Below are positions 16,062 through 23,983 of a DNA stretch of 64,000 bases, in pieces. Location of the stretch: contig DWZD01000053.1 in assembly GCA_019118345.1 (NCBI GenBank), positions 124,001 through 188,000 of the forward strand, given 5' to 3'. Origin of the DNA: Candidatus Desulfovibrio intestinavium (lineage in GTDB: Bacteria > Desulfobacterota > Desulfovibrionia > Desulfovibrionales > Desulfovibrionaceae). Position numbers and translations under genes: made by a program. Positions within the stretch are counted from its first letter, which is position 1. Each line of letters begins with the position of its first letter. The notes beneath the pieces were generated by a model. It was not told the origin of the DNA, did no database searches, and saw only the letters and a program-made list of their open reading frames with translations.

Positions 16062-16750
16062 GGCGCGGGCGGCAAGATGCCACGGGCGGCGGCCAGGTCA
16101 TCCTGCTCAACGGGCCGTCCAGCGCGGGCAAATCCACCCTGGCGCGCGCCCTTCAGGAGCAGCTGTTGCGCGAGCGGGGCCGTCACAGCCTCGTGCTGGC
16201 TGTTGACGCCCTGCTGCGGGCCGCTCCGGGCGGGCGGGAAAGCGTGCTCTCGGCTCTGGCCCATACCGGACTGCCCCTCATCGAGACCTTTCACGCGGCG
16301 GTTGCCGCCGCTGCCGCCGCCGGAGCCTGGGTCATCGTGGATCATGTCGTGGGCGAAAACCCGCTCTGGGTAGCGGATTTCTTTCGCCGTCTTGGCGGCG
16401 TCGCCGTGCTGGCCGTCCGGGTGGACTGCGAACATGGCGAACTGCGTCGCCGGGAGGAACGGCGCGCCGACCGTGCCCCGGACTGGCCCCATGCGGCCCG
16501 TCAGGCCCGCCACATCCATGCCTTCCTGCCCGTGCAGCTTCGGGTGGACACGACCCGAACCCCTCCCGAAGCCTGTGCCGCCCGCATCCTGCACACCCTT
16601 GATCAGGCCGCGCCCGCCTTCGGAGAAGCCGCAGCGCGGGAACGCCCCCGGCGCTTCCTGCGCCAGCGCCCGGGCCGGGCCGGTCGAAAAAAACGTCCTC
16701 CTGTCCGTTCATGTGACAGCCATTACCGGAGTCGCCAATGCACAAGCTGA
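16058..16750 (+). CDS. CPT-like P-loop kinase
   Basis: P-loop protein of 230 residues resembling the chloramphenicol-phosphotransferase-like family. The Walker A loop is GPSSAGKS (19-26), an acidic residue follows in LVLAVDALL, and VIVDHVV is a Walker-B-like strand. The last 40 residues are basic and look disordered. Start and stop overlap cbiET (4 bases) and cobT (13 bases), so it is translationally tied to cobalamin synthesis genes. Antibiotic resistance is unlikely from this setting. A role as a small-molecule kinase in corrinoid assembly, for example in place of an absent CobU or ribazole kinase, is a guess. Confidence 0.72.
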   Translation: MRRGRQDATGGGQVILLNGPSSAGKSTLARALQEQLLRERGRHSLVLAVDALLRAAPGGRESVLSALAHTGLPLIETFHAAVAAAAAAGAWVIVDHVVGENPLWVADFFRRLGGVAVLAVRVDCEHGELRRREERRADRAPDWPHAARQARHIHAFLPVQLRVDTTRTPPEACAARILHTLDQAAPAFGEAAARERPRRFLRQRPGRAGRKKRPPVRSCDSHYRSRQCTS

Positions 16751-17772
16751 TCATCCCTCCCTTTTCGCAGCAGGCCGCCCGGGCCGTCCGGCAGCGGCTG
16801 GACAGCCTGGCCAAGGTTCCCGGCAGTCTGGGCAGCCTGGAAGAACTCGCCGTCCGTCTGGGCGGCATCACGGACACTGACAGGCCCGTCTTTTCCCGCA
16901 AGGCGGTCGTGCTCTTTGCCGGGGATCACGGCATCACCGGCAAGGGCGTCAGCGCCACCGGGCCAGAAGTGACGGCCATTCAGGTGCGCAACTTCCTTGC
17001 CGGCGGCGGCACCATCAACGCCTTCTGCCGCAATGCCGGAGCGCGTCTCGTGGTGGTGGACGTGGGCGTGGCCGATCCGCTGGACGGCGCGGAAGGTCTG
17101 GTACGCCGCAAGGTCATGCCCGGCTGCCGCGACTTCAGCGAAGGCCCGGCCATGAGCCGCGACGAGGCCCTGGCCTGTCTGCAGGTCGGCATCGACATGG
17201 CCCGCGAGGAAGCCGCGCGCGGCACGCAACTGCTTGCCGCCGGGGAAATGGGCATCGGCAACACCTCGCCCTCCTCGGCCATTGCCGCCGTGCTCGCCGG
17301 CGCGCCGGTGGAAGCCGTGACCGGCCTCGGTTCCGGCATTTCCTCAGCCGACCTGGCCCGCAAGACCGAACTCATCCGGCAGGGCATCGAGCGCAACCGC
17401 CCGAACCCCGACGATCCGCTGGACGTGCTGGCCAAGGTGGGCGGGCCTGAGCTGGCGGCCATGACGGGTCTCATGCTCGGCGGCGCCTCATTGCGCATTC
17501 CGGTGGTGGTGGACGGCTTCATTGCCGGGGCGGCGGCAGCCGTGGGCATCGCTTTGCGCCCCGAACTGCGCGCCATGCTCGTCGGTTCCCATTCCTCTGC
17601 CGAGCCGGGACATGCCCTGCTCATGCGCCACCTCGGCATCCCCACCTATCTGGATTTCGGCCTGCGCCTGGGCGAAGGCACCGGAGCGGCGCTGCTCTTT
17701 CCTCTCATTGATGCCGCCGTGCGCATTCTGGGCGAAATGCGCACCCTTGCCGAGCTGGAGATCCGGCGATGA
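16738..17772 (+). CDS. cobT: CobT, nicotinate-nucleotide:dimethylbenzimidazole phosphoribosyltransferase
   Basis: Enzyme of 344 residues that makes alpha-ribazole phosphate, the activated lower ligand of cobamides. Family landmarks are [13 protein letters not shown] near the N-terminus, [21 protein letters not shown] and the C-terminal [15 protein letters not shown], whose Glu is the catalytic base. Length is normal for CobT. It overlaps the CPT-like gene at its start and cobS at its end (ATGA), so one message carries all. The base it activates cannot be told from the sequence. Confidence 0.95.
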   Translation: MHKLIIPPFSQQAARAVRQRLDSLAKVPGSLGSLEELAVRLGGITDTDRPVFSRKAVVLFAGDHGITGKGVSATGPEVTAIQVRNFLAGGGTINAFCRNAGARLVVVDVGVADPLDGAEGLVRRKVMPGCRDFSEGPAMSRDEALACLQVGIDMAREEAARGTQLLAAGEMGIGNTSPSSAIAAVLAGAPVEAVTGLGSGISSADLARKTELIRQGIERNRPNPDDPLDVLAKVGGPELAAMTGLMLGGASLRIPVVVDGFIAGAAAAVGIALRPELRAMLVGSHSSAEPGHALLMRHLGIPTYLDFGLRLGEGTGAALLFPLIDAAVRILGEMRTLAELEIRR

Positions 17773-18506
17773 GTCTGCGCGCGGCCATTGCCTTCTTTAC
17801 CCGCCTGCCCGTCGGTGCACCTCCGGCCCATGCGAGCTTTCACGGCATTGTCGGCTGGCTTCCCGTGGTGGGCATCCTTGTGGGCGCGGGCGTGGCGGTC
17901 GTGCTCTGGTGTGCCGCGCACTTCCTGCCGCCCGCCGTCTGCGGCCTGCTCGGCTGTCTGGTCTGGGTGGGGCTGACCGGCGGCCTGCATCTGGACGGCG
18001 TGGCCGATTGCGCCGACGGCCTGCTGGTGGAAGCCCCCCCGGCCCGGCGGCTGGAAATCATGAAGGATTCCCGGCTGGGCACCTTCGGCGCGTTGGGCCT
18101 CTTCTTTGTCCTCGGCGGCAAGACCCTCGCCCTCGGTGCGCTGGTCAGCCCCGCCGGCGCTTCCGGCGCGGAACTTCTGCCGCTGCTGGCGCTCTGCGGC
18201 ATGGCGGCGGTCACGGCCCGCAGCGCCGTCCTCCTTGCCCTGCTTCTGCCCTGTGCCCGGCCCGGCGGGCTGGGCAGCGCCATGAATACGGGCATCACCA
18301 CGCGCAACCGTCTGTGGGCCGTGCTGCTGGCTCTGGTCTTTTGCCTTGCCAACGGAACACGCGGCCTGCTGGCGCTGGTCGTTGCGCTGCTGGTTGTGGC
18401 CTTTCTGCTGCGGGCCGCCCGGCGGCGCATCGGCGGCGTGACGGGCGATGTGTTCGGCTGCGTGGTGGAAGTGACGGAGTGCGGCATGCTCCTTGCCGTC
18501 TGCTGA
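17769..18506 (+). CDS. cobS: CobS, adenosylcobinamide-GDP ribazoletransferase
   Basis: Integral membrane enzyme of 245 residues that joins alpha-ribazole to adenosylcobinamide-GDP in the last step of cobamide assembly. Several hydrophobic helices are visible. The conserved metal-binding motif GGLHLDGVADCADGLL lies near residues 72-87, and KDSRLGTFG follows. It starts inside the last codons of cobT. It is the last gene of the corrinoid block; the 530 bases after it switch to AT-rich regulatory sequence. Confidence 0.93.
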   Translation: MSLRAAIAFFTRLPVGAPPAHASFHGIVGWLPVVGILVGAGVAVVLWCAAHFLPPAVCGLLGCLVWVGLTGGLHLDGVADCADGLLVEAPPARRLEIMKDSRLGTFGALGLFFVLGGKTLALGALVSPAGASGAELLPLLALCGMAAVTARSAVLLALLLPCARPGGLGSAMNTGITTRNRLWAVLLALVFCLANGTRGLLALVVALLVVAFLLRAARRRIGGVTGDVFGCVVEVTECGMLLAVC

Positions 18507-18831
18507 ATCCCGGACGGATACCACGCCGCCCTGTCCCGGCTGGCGCGGTCTGCGCCGCCGTTTTCCCCGCCGCGACCGCCATTCCCGTCGCACAGCGCCC
18601 GCCGCAAGCGGATGGTGCGCCCATCCTCGCGTATCTTTTTCGTTTTCTTCTTTTCCTGCCCGAGGTGCGCCATCTGCCTCACGGGCCTGCGCCGCTCCCG
18701 TCGGGACAGGGAAAGGCGTTGCCCGAGAAGGCGACATTCCAAAATATATCAAACAATATCACCAAATTGCATATCGAGTTCTCACCGCTTATATATTAAC
18801 AAAACAAATGATGCATCTAATTTTTTTCAGA

Positions 18832-18925
18832 AACACCACATAATGAGGTGTTGACAATCTTTTGCAGAAAAATGTATAAAAATAGCCGGAGAAAATAGCA
18901 TTATTCGGATATTAAATATATCAGA
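18832..18925 (+). promoter_or_regulatory. Promoter, inverted repeat and operator of dctP
   Basis: A strong sigma-70 promoter is visible: TTGACA (18851-18856), 18 bases, TATAAA (18875-18880). An inverted repeat AACACC-N9-GGTGTT (18832-18852) overlaps the -35 box. ATATATCAGA (18916-18925), the element shared with pylT and mtbA, lies about 30 bases after the predicted start, and a looser copy AAATATATCAAA lies near 18742. Apart from these, 18507-19038 shows no gene or RNA. Confidence 0.6.
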
Positions 18926-19038
18926 TTATGCAATATATATTTTTCAAAAGAATGTGAAATTTCTAACACCAGAGGAGGATATACTTTCGTTCAGGCCGGA
19001 AACTCGTTGTAATCTACACCTAACCAATGGAGAATACG

Positions 19039-20034
19039 ATGAAAATTTTTAAGCTCTTCTCACTTCTGCTCTGTGCTGCCCTGTTGTTCTCTTCCGTTGC
19101 TCAGGCCGAAACCCTGCGCATCGGCGCCGGCGACCCCGAAAATTCAGAAATGGGGGTTGTCGGCAACACCTTCAAGAAGTTCATCGAGGAAAAGACCAAG
19201 GGCAAGGTCAAAGTGGAGTGCTTCTACAGCGGCGCTCTGGGCGATGAAACGGAATGCCTGCGCAATGTGCAGAAGGGTTCCCTGCCCATCACCATTGCCG
19301 GTATCGCCAACATCGTGCCCTTTGAAAACCGCCTTGGCATCCTGACCCTGCCCTACCTCTTCGCCAATCTGGACGAAGTGGTCACGGGCACCAACGGCGC
19401 GCCGGCCGAGCTGCTCAACAGCTATGCCCTTGCCGCCGGTTTCCGCATCCTGACCTGGACTTATACCGACTTCCGCTACATCTCCAATTCCAAGCATCCC
19501 ATCAAGAAGATGTCGGACATGCAGGGCCTGAAGTTCCGCGTGCCGCAAAGCGCGGTGCTTATCGCCGCCTACAAGGCCTTCGGCGGCAGCCCGACCCCCA
19601 TCTCCTGGGCGGAAACCTTCACCGCGCTGCAGCAGGGCGTCGTGGACGGTCAGTGCTACGGCTACATTGGCTTCCGGGCCAACAAGTTCCAGGAAGCCAA
19701 CCAGAAGTATCTGTCCGAAGTCCACTATACCTACCAGCTCCAGCCCATGGTCATCAGCGAGCGGGTCTTCCGCAAGATGGATCCCGAACTGCAGAAGCTG
19801 ATCATCGAAGGCGGCAAGGTTGCCCAGCAGGCCGTGCTGGAATACCAGATCAAGGAAGCTGGCGCTGCCAAGGAATCCCTCATCAAGGACGGCGTGGTGA
19901 TCAGCCAGCTTGAGGACGAAGATCAGTGGAAGAAGGCCGCCATGGAAAAGGTCTGGCCGGAAATGATGGAATTCGTGGGCGGGCGTGATGCCATCAACGC
20001 CTACCTGAAGGCCTGTGGCAAGCCCACCATCTAG
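19039..20034 (+). CDS. dctP: TRAP transporter solute-binding protein (DctP family), orphan
   Basis: Periplasmic receptor of 331 residues with a clear signal peptide (Met-Lys start, hydrophobic core, cleavage near AQA-ET at about residue 22). The mature part has the DctP fold signatures, including GLKFRVPQS and the Arg that normally salt-bridges a carboxylate ligand. No DctQ or DctM membrane gene is adjacent; the next gene is on the other strand. It may therefore work with a distant TRAP permease. Its promoter shares the operator of the methylamine genes, so the ligand may be related to that pathway (inference). The start at 19039 follows GGAGA. It ends in TAG. Confidence 0.88.
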   Translation: MKIFKLFSLLLCAALLFSSVAQAETLRIGAGDPENSEMGVVGNTFKKFIEEKTKGKVKVECFYSGALGDETECLRNVQKGSLPITIAGIANIVPFENRLGILTLPYLFANLDEVVTGTNGAPAELLNSYALAAGFRILTWTYTDFRYISNSKHPIKKMSDMQGLKFRVPQSAVLIAAYKAFGGSPTPISWAETFTALQQGVVDGQCYGYIGFRANKFQEANQKYLSEVHYTYQLQPMVISERVFRKMDPELQKLIIEGGKVAQQAVLEYQIKEAGAAKESLIKDGVVISQLEDEDQWKKAAMEKVWPEMMEFVGGRDAINAYLKACGKPTI

Positions 20035-20170
20035 CACGGCCCTGCCGGAAGGCAGAGCCGTACCGGGCACGACCGCAGGCTGACATGCCGTGTGCGGGCG
20101 GCCCGGCGGACAAGACTCCTGACGTGAAACCCGCCCGTCGTCATGCTGATGACGATGCGGCGCAAATACC

Positions 20171-20201
20171 AGACGGGCGGCAGATGTTCTGCCGCCCGTC
20201 T
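20171..20201 (+). terminator. Hairpin between dctP and the converging phosphoesterase
   Basis: A perfect 13-bp stem (AGACGGGCGGCAG and its complement) with loop ATGTT. There is no T-run on either side, so termination is inferred from position between two converging genes. Nothing else was seen in 20035-20368. Confidence 0.5.
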
Positions 20202-20368
20202 GTCATGTCGGCGCACAAGCCCTCAGGGCCTCCCGGCCAGCCGTCGCGCTCAGGCCTGGCGGCCTTCCTGCTCCTGCCCGTTGCCGACACGCGCAGCGCG
20301 CAGTCGCCGGACGGCCGCGCAGGGCCGCTGCGCCTGCCGCGGAATACGGCCCGCTGCCAGCGACCGCC

Positions 20369-21349
20369 CTATCCAGCCTGTTGCCGCCACCAGAATTCCA
20401 AAAAGCCGAAAATATCCTGCAACCAGAAGCCGACGCACGACGTTCCGTCAGCCAGCGTCAGCACGGGACAGGCCCGCCCGGCGCAGAAACGGTTTACCGC
20501 ATCCCGCCAGCGGGGAGGCACATTGTCCGCGGGCAGCACGGCATACAGCCCGTCCCTGTCAAGGCGCACCGGCGCGCGCTCCCCACCGGGAAAGCCCAAC
20601 GCCCCGTCGTCCGCGCAGGGCGCGTCCCCGCACAGCCAGAAGGCGCAGGGGCTGTGCGCGTGGTAATACCAGCCGCTCACCTCATCGAGCGCCCGCCAGA
20701 CGGTGCGCCGGCCGTCAGCATGCACATGCTCGCCCCTCAGTTCGCGGTGAAAATGCGCACCCAGCCAGAGCGCGGGACGGCAGGCCGTCAGCACCTCATC
20801 CAGCACCGCACAACTGGGGTCAGGGGAAAAATCGAAGCGCCCGCGCGGCGTCGCTTTGCCAAAGGATTTCGTCACGCCGAAAGCCGCGGGCAGCGTATGG
20901 GATATGACCACATCCGCCTGCGGCAGCGTGTGCGGCAAGTCCTCGCGCACAAGAATTTCCTCCGGGAACCAGTCCCGCCCCTCGGTGCGGTAGGCCCGAT
21001 CCACGGATTTGCCGCCGCCTGCGAAAAAGACCGTTCGCCCGTCCGGCAGGCGCATGGTGGAGCCGCGCGGATGATAGATGATGCGCGGGAGCAGCTCCAC
21101 CGGCTCGAAGCAGCCGCGCGGCACGACCTGCCGCAGGGCCGGATGATCCTCATGGTTGCCGTCGAGAAAATGCAGCTCGGTGCGCTCCAGCAGGGCCGGC
21201 GGCAAAACCGTATGCGGCAGGGGCAGCAGCTTCGGCCACCAGCCGAAATCCCCGGCCACAAGACAGATGTCCGGCCTGAACACGCTCAGTGCCGCACCCA
21301 GCCAGGGCCAGGCGGCATGACTGTCGCCCAGCACAAGTACGCTTGGCAT
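20369..21349 (-). CDS. Metallophosphoesterase
   Basis: Calcineurin-like phosphoesterase of 326 residues. The dinuclear metal motifs are in order: GDSHA near the N-terminus, GDFGWW, GNHED, a later ISH, and GAHFH. No signal peptide or membrane segment is seen, so it is cytosolic. The C-terminal 100 residues do not match anything I recognise. The start at 21349 follows GGGAG; a TTG seven codons upstream is less likely. Substrate is unknown. It is a lone gene between dctP and the flagellar genes, and it ends in TAG. Confidence 0.82.
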   Translation of the reverse strand: MPSVLVLGDSHAAWPWLGAALSVFRPDICLVAGDFGWWPKLLPLPHTVLPPALLERTELHFLDGNHEDHPALRQVVPRGCFEPVELLPRIIYHPRGSTMRLPDGRTVFFAGGGKSVDRAYRTEGRDWFPEEILVREDLPHTLPQADVVISHTLPAAFGVTKSFGKATPRGRFDFSPDPSCAVLDEVLTACRPALWLGAHFHRELRGEHVHADGRRTVWRALDEVSGWYYHAHSPCAFWLCGDAPCADDGALGFPGGERAPVRLDRDGLYAVLPADNVPPRWRDAVNRFCAGRACPVLTLADGTSCVGFWLQDIFGFLEFWWRQQAG

Positions 21350-21468
21350 CTGATGCTCCCATTTTGGCAAGGGCAGGCAGTCCCGGGCTCGGGAACCGCC
21401 GGAAAAACAACGCAGGCCGGCGGCGACCGGCCTGCGTTGTACACAATTTGCGACGGCGTTGCGGGCGA

Positions 21469-21915
21469 TCAGAACTGCATCTTGGTCAGTTCCTTGTAGG
21501 CTTCCAGCACCTTGCCGCGCACGGCGGTAGTCATCTTCATGGCCAGACTGGACTTCTGCATGGTGATCATGAGTTCATGCACATTCTGATTGCGACCGGA
21601 GGCAAAGGCGTCCACCGCCATGGCCTTTTCCTTCTGCAACTCATTGACGCGATTGAGGGAGCCGCTCAGGGTTTCGGTAAAGTCGTTGACATGGCCGAGG
21701 CGGGTATGCTCCTGCCCGGCCATTTTGATGAAGTCGCCCTGCGCGCCGAAATTTTCGGGCCGATCCACGCTGTCGCGCAGCAGGGTCTGATCCAGGGTCT
21801 TGGCAAAAAGGGTTTCCTTGCTGACAGGCACCCCCTGCTGCAACGAGCTTTCCACCGAGGAAAAATGCCGCAGGGCATCCGCATAGGCTCTCATTCCGAC
21901 AACTTGCGTACTCAC
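21469..21915 (-). CDS. fliE: FliE, flagellar hook-basal body complex protein
   Basis: Protein of 148 residues at the MS-ring/rod junction of the flagellum. The C-terminal half carries the family pattern of helices (VNELQKEKAMAVDAFASG, then ELMITMQKSSLAMKMTTAVR, ending VLEAYKELTKMQF). The N-terminal 50 residues are longer than in many FliE proteins. A GTG start at 21915 follows GGGGAG. It is third in the flgB-flgC-fliE order that is standard for flagellar rod operons. Confidence 0.92.
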   Translation of the reverse strand: MSTQVVGMRAYADALRHFSSVESSLQQGVPVSKETLFAKTLDQTLLRDSVDRPENFGAQGDFIKMAGQEHTRLGHVNDFTETLSGSLNRVNELQKEKAMAVDAFASGRNQNVHELMITMQKSSLAMKMTTAVRGKVLEAYKELTKMQF

Positions 21916-21964
21916 TTCCCGCTCCCCTATCTCGCTCGTCCCGTCCTCAGGCTATGGCAAAGGC

Positions 21965-22402
21965 CTAGCGCCCGATCTCCAGCGCCTTGGTGTACATGCC
22001 CTTGACGGCTTCCGCCGTGGTCACGTTGGCTTCAAAATTGCGCTGCGTGGTCATCATGTGCGCCATTTCTTCGACGACATTAATATCAGGGTAGGACACA
22101 TAGCCGTCGGCATTGGCATCGGGATGCCCCGGTTCATACACCTGCTTGAGCGGCCGCTTGTCCACGCTGATGGCCATGACGCGCGCGCCCTTGAGTTCAC
22201 GGTCAAGCGCCGAACGCATATGGACGGAAAAGGGATCATCCACATCCGTCGCCACCTGCACCACGGTGCGGCGCTGGTAGGGGCCGCCCTGAGGGGTACG
22301 CGTGGTCTTGGCGTTGGCCAGGTTCATGGCAATGGTATTCATGCGCGTACGGCCGGCGGTGAGGCCCGATGCGCTGATGTCAAGTGCGGTGATGAAGTCC
22401 AT
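21965..22402 (-). CDS. flgC: FlgC, flagellar proximal rod protein
   Basis: Rod protein of 145 residues exported through the flagellar type III apparatus. The N-terminus has the rod/hook signature (ALDISASGLTAGRTRMNTIA with ANAKTTRTPQGGPYQRR), and the C-terminus has the paired helix (EEMAHMMTTQRNFEANVTT). Together these form the coiled-coil D0 core. The gene lies between flgB and fliE with 40-50 base gaps. It ends in TAG. Confidence 0.95.
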   Translation of the reverse strand: MDFITALDISASGLTAGRTRMNTIAMNLANAKTTRTPQGGPYQRRTVVQVATDVDDPFSVHMRSALDRELKGARVMAISVDKRPLKQVYEPGHPDANADGYVSYPDINVVEEMAHMMTTQRNFEANVTTAEAVKGMYTKALEIGR

Positions 22403-22443
22403 ATGCGTCCATCCTTTTGTGGCAAGCCCGCTTATGCGGCGGC

Positions 22444-22857
22444 TCAGGCCGTCTTGGCGTCCTGGATGAGGGTCGAGAGGCCTTCAAAATTCTTCTGCAT
22501 GACCTGGGCCAGCGCCGTATAATGCAGCTGATTCTTGGCATGCCGGGCCATTTCCTTGTCGATGCTCACGCGGTCTTCGCCATGAATCTGGCGGGGCTTG
22601 AACTGCTTGTCCCACTCGGGGCCGAACGTCTCGGCGGAAAAGGCCGCCGGCATGTGCCCCCCGCTCGTGGTGCTCATACGCCCGCGCATGTCCAGGCCGA
22701 GAGCCTTTTGCAGCTCTTCCTCAAAAGCCAGCTCGCGCGGCTTGTAATTGGGCGTTTCAATGTTGGCAAGGTTGCTGGCAATGACATTCTGCCGTTGCAG
22801 CTGCATATCCATGACCTTGCCGACAAGGCTGATCTGACTATTGAACATGCTCTTCAT
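22444..22857 (-). CDS. flgB: FlgB, flagellar proximal rod protein
   Basis: Rod protein of 137 residues and first gene of the flagellar operon here. The N-terminal NVIASNLANIETPNYKPR is the classic rod motif. The C-terminus (MARHAKNQLHYTALAQVM) is the pairing helix. The start at 22857 follows AGGAG; a longer in-frame reading to 22905 lacks a site. A possible sigma-54 promoter lies 38 bases upstream. Confidence 0.95.
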   Translation of the reverse strand: MKSMFNSQISLVGKVMDMQLQRQNVIASNLANIETPNYKPRELAFEEELQKALGLDMRGRMSTTSGGHMPAAFSAETFGPEWDKQFKPRQIHGEDRVSIDKEMARHAKNQLHYTALAQVMQKNFEGLSTLIQDAKTA

Positions 22858-22894
22858 GGCGTACTCCTGCCCGAGAGGGGTTTGCCCCCTCCAA

Positions 22895-22909
22895 GCACAA
22901 AGCATACCA
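22895..22909 (-). promoter_or_regulatory. Possible sigma-54 promoter of flgB
   Basis: On the minus strand TGGTATGCTTTGTGC keeps the essential GG-N10-GC spacing of -24/-12 promoters but has three mismatches to TGGCACG-N4-TTGC. Sigma-54 control of rod genes is common in deltaproteobacteria. Confidence 0.35.
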
Positions 22910-23028
22910 TCTCAAGAAAAGGCACGTGAAAACAACTTATTATCTGCAAAGACAGCAAGGAGACGACAAGTTTTTGACGAGGCAGGAAGCGGAGGATTGG
23001 CGCACATCCGACACCCCCGGGGGGCGCG

Positions 23029-23571
23029 TCAGCGCGGGGAGGGGCCGGTGCGGCCAATGTGCCGCGCATAGTATTGCATGTCGTCCAGCAGGATGCCGTC
23101 TTCCCATATGGGCGCGGGCCAAGCCTCGGAGAAATGATGCGGCAGGACAAAGCAGGGAGCGAAGCCGCATCCCCGATAGAAGCGATCCATGCGCGGCACC
23201 GTACCCGTTCCGACGATCATGGCATCGCAGTCCGTGTCCAGCAGACCACACACCCGCATGAGCAGCTGGCGCGCCAGCCCCTTGCCGCGAAATGCGGGCG
23301 CGGTCACCAGCAGGCGGCATTCGGCCACCCGTTTGCCACGCAGCCCGCCGTCAAGATGCGCGCGCGGGCCGTTGGCCGCAAAGGCGGCGGTCTCGTCGGT
23401 AATCACGGTCAGGCTGACCGGCTGCCGCCGCTGGACAAAGAGGCCGTAAAGCGTTCCCACGCGCAGCAGCGCCTCCACCTCAGCCTGACGGTCGTCAGCC
23501 ATGAGCAGGAGCGGAAGAAAACGCTCCGTTTGTAAGCGAATGCGGCGCAGACGAAGATCCGGCATGAACAT
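23029..23571 (-). CDS. GNAT-family acetyltransferase
   Basis: Protein of 180 residues with the acetyl-CoA binding pattern of GNAT enzymes (LLVTAPAFRGKGLARQLL, a version of the Q/RxxGxG/A loop). A following strand is DAMIVGTG, and RFYRGCGF is a typical GNAT motif B end. The start at 23571 follows AAGGAGG, and the ATG two codons later is equally possible. The substrate cannot be told. It is a single gene between the flagellar and nrf genes, with no sign of transfer. Confidence 0.78.
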   Translation of the reverse strand: MFMPDLRLRRIRLQTERFLPLLLMADDRQAEVEALLRVGTLYGLFVQRRQPVSLTVITDETAAFAANGPRAHLDGGLRGKRVAECRLLVTAPAFRGKGLARQLLMRVCGLLDTDCDAMIVGTGTVPRMDRFYRGCGFAPCFVLPHHFSEAWPAPIWEDGILLDDMQYYARHIGRTGPSPR

Positions 23572-23929
23572 GGGGCCTCCTTTGCGGCAGGAAAGACTTG
23601 CAACAGCCATGCCGCGCAGGCGCGCGGGCCCCATTCCCTTTTTCCTGCCCGCCCCACCCGAACGCAACCGCTGCCCGCCAGCGGCTCTGAGAGGCGATTC
23701 CTGGCAGAGCCTCGGGCGTTTTGGCCACGCAGGGCGCTGCGGTTCGGGGGCGCGGGCGGGATGCGGGACAGGCGGGGCGGGCGGCGGGTGTGGACAAAAA
23801 ACTGACACGCGGACAGCCACGGCTGCCGGTGTTCCTGCCGTCCGTCAGGCCCCGCGCGACAGCGCCCGCAAGGAAGCGGGCGTCACAAGGAGGCTGCCCC
23901 CTTGCGCCGCATACCGGGCAGACGGCGAA

Positions 23930-23958
23930 GCGGGCGGCGGCCGCCGGCCGCCGCCCGC
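23930..23958 (-). terminator. Hairpin after nrfA
   Basis: A perfect 13-bp GC-only stem with a 3-base loop lies 26 bases beyond the nrfA stop. No T-run follows, so this is terminator-like rather than a textbook intrinsic terminator. In the remaining 23572-23929 I see GC-rich sequence with no convincing gene. Confidence 0.5.
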
Positions 23959-23983
23959 GCAATGGGGCAGGATGCCGCGCTGC

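Noticed and set aside
16058..16750. Chloramphenicol resistance gene
   Set aside because: Only the fold is shared; the gene is translationally locked into a cobalamin block and no mobile element is near.
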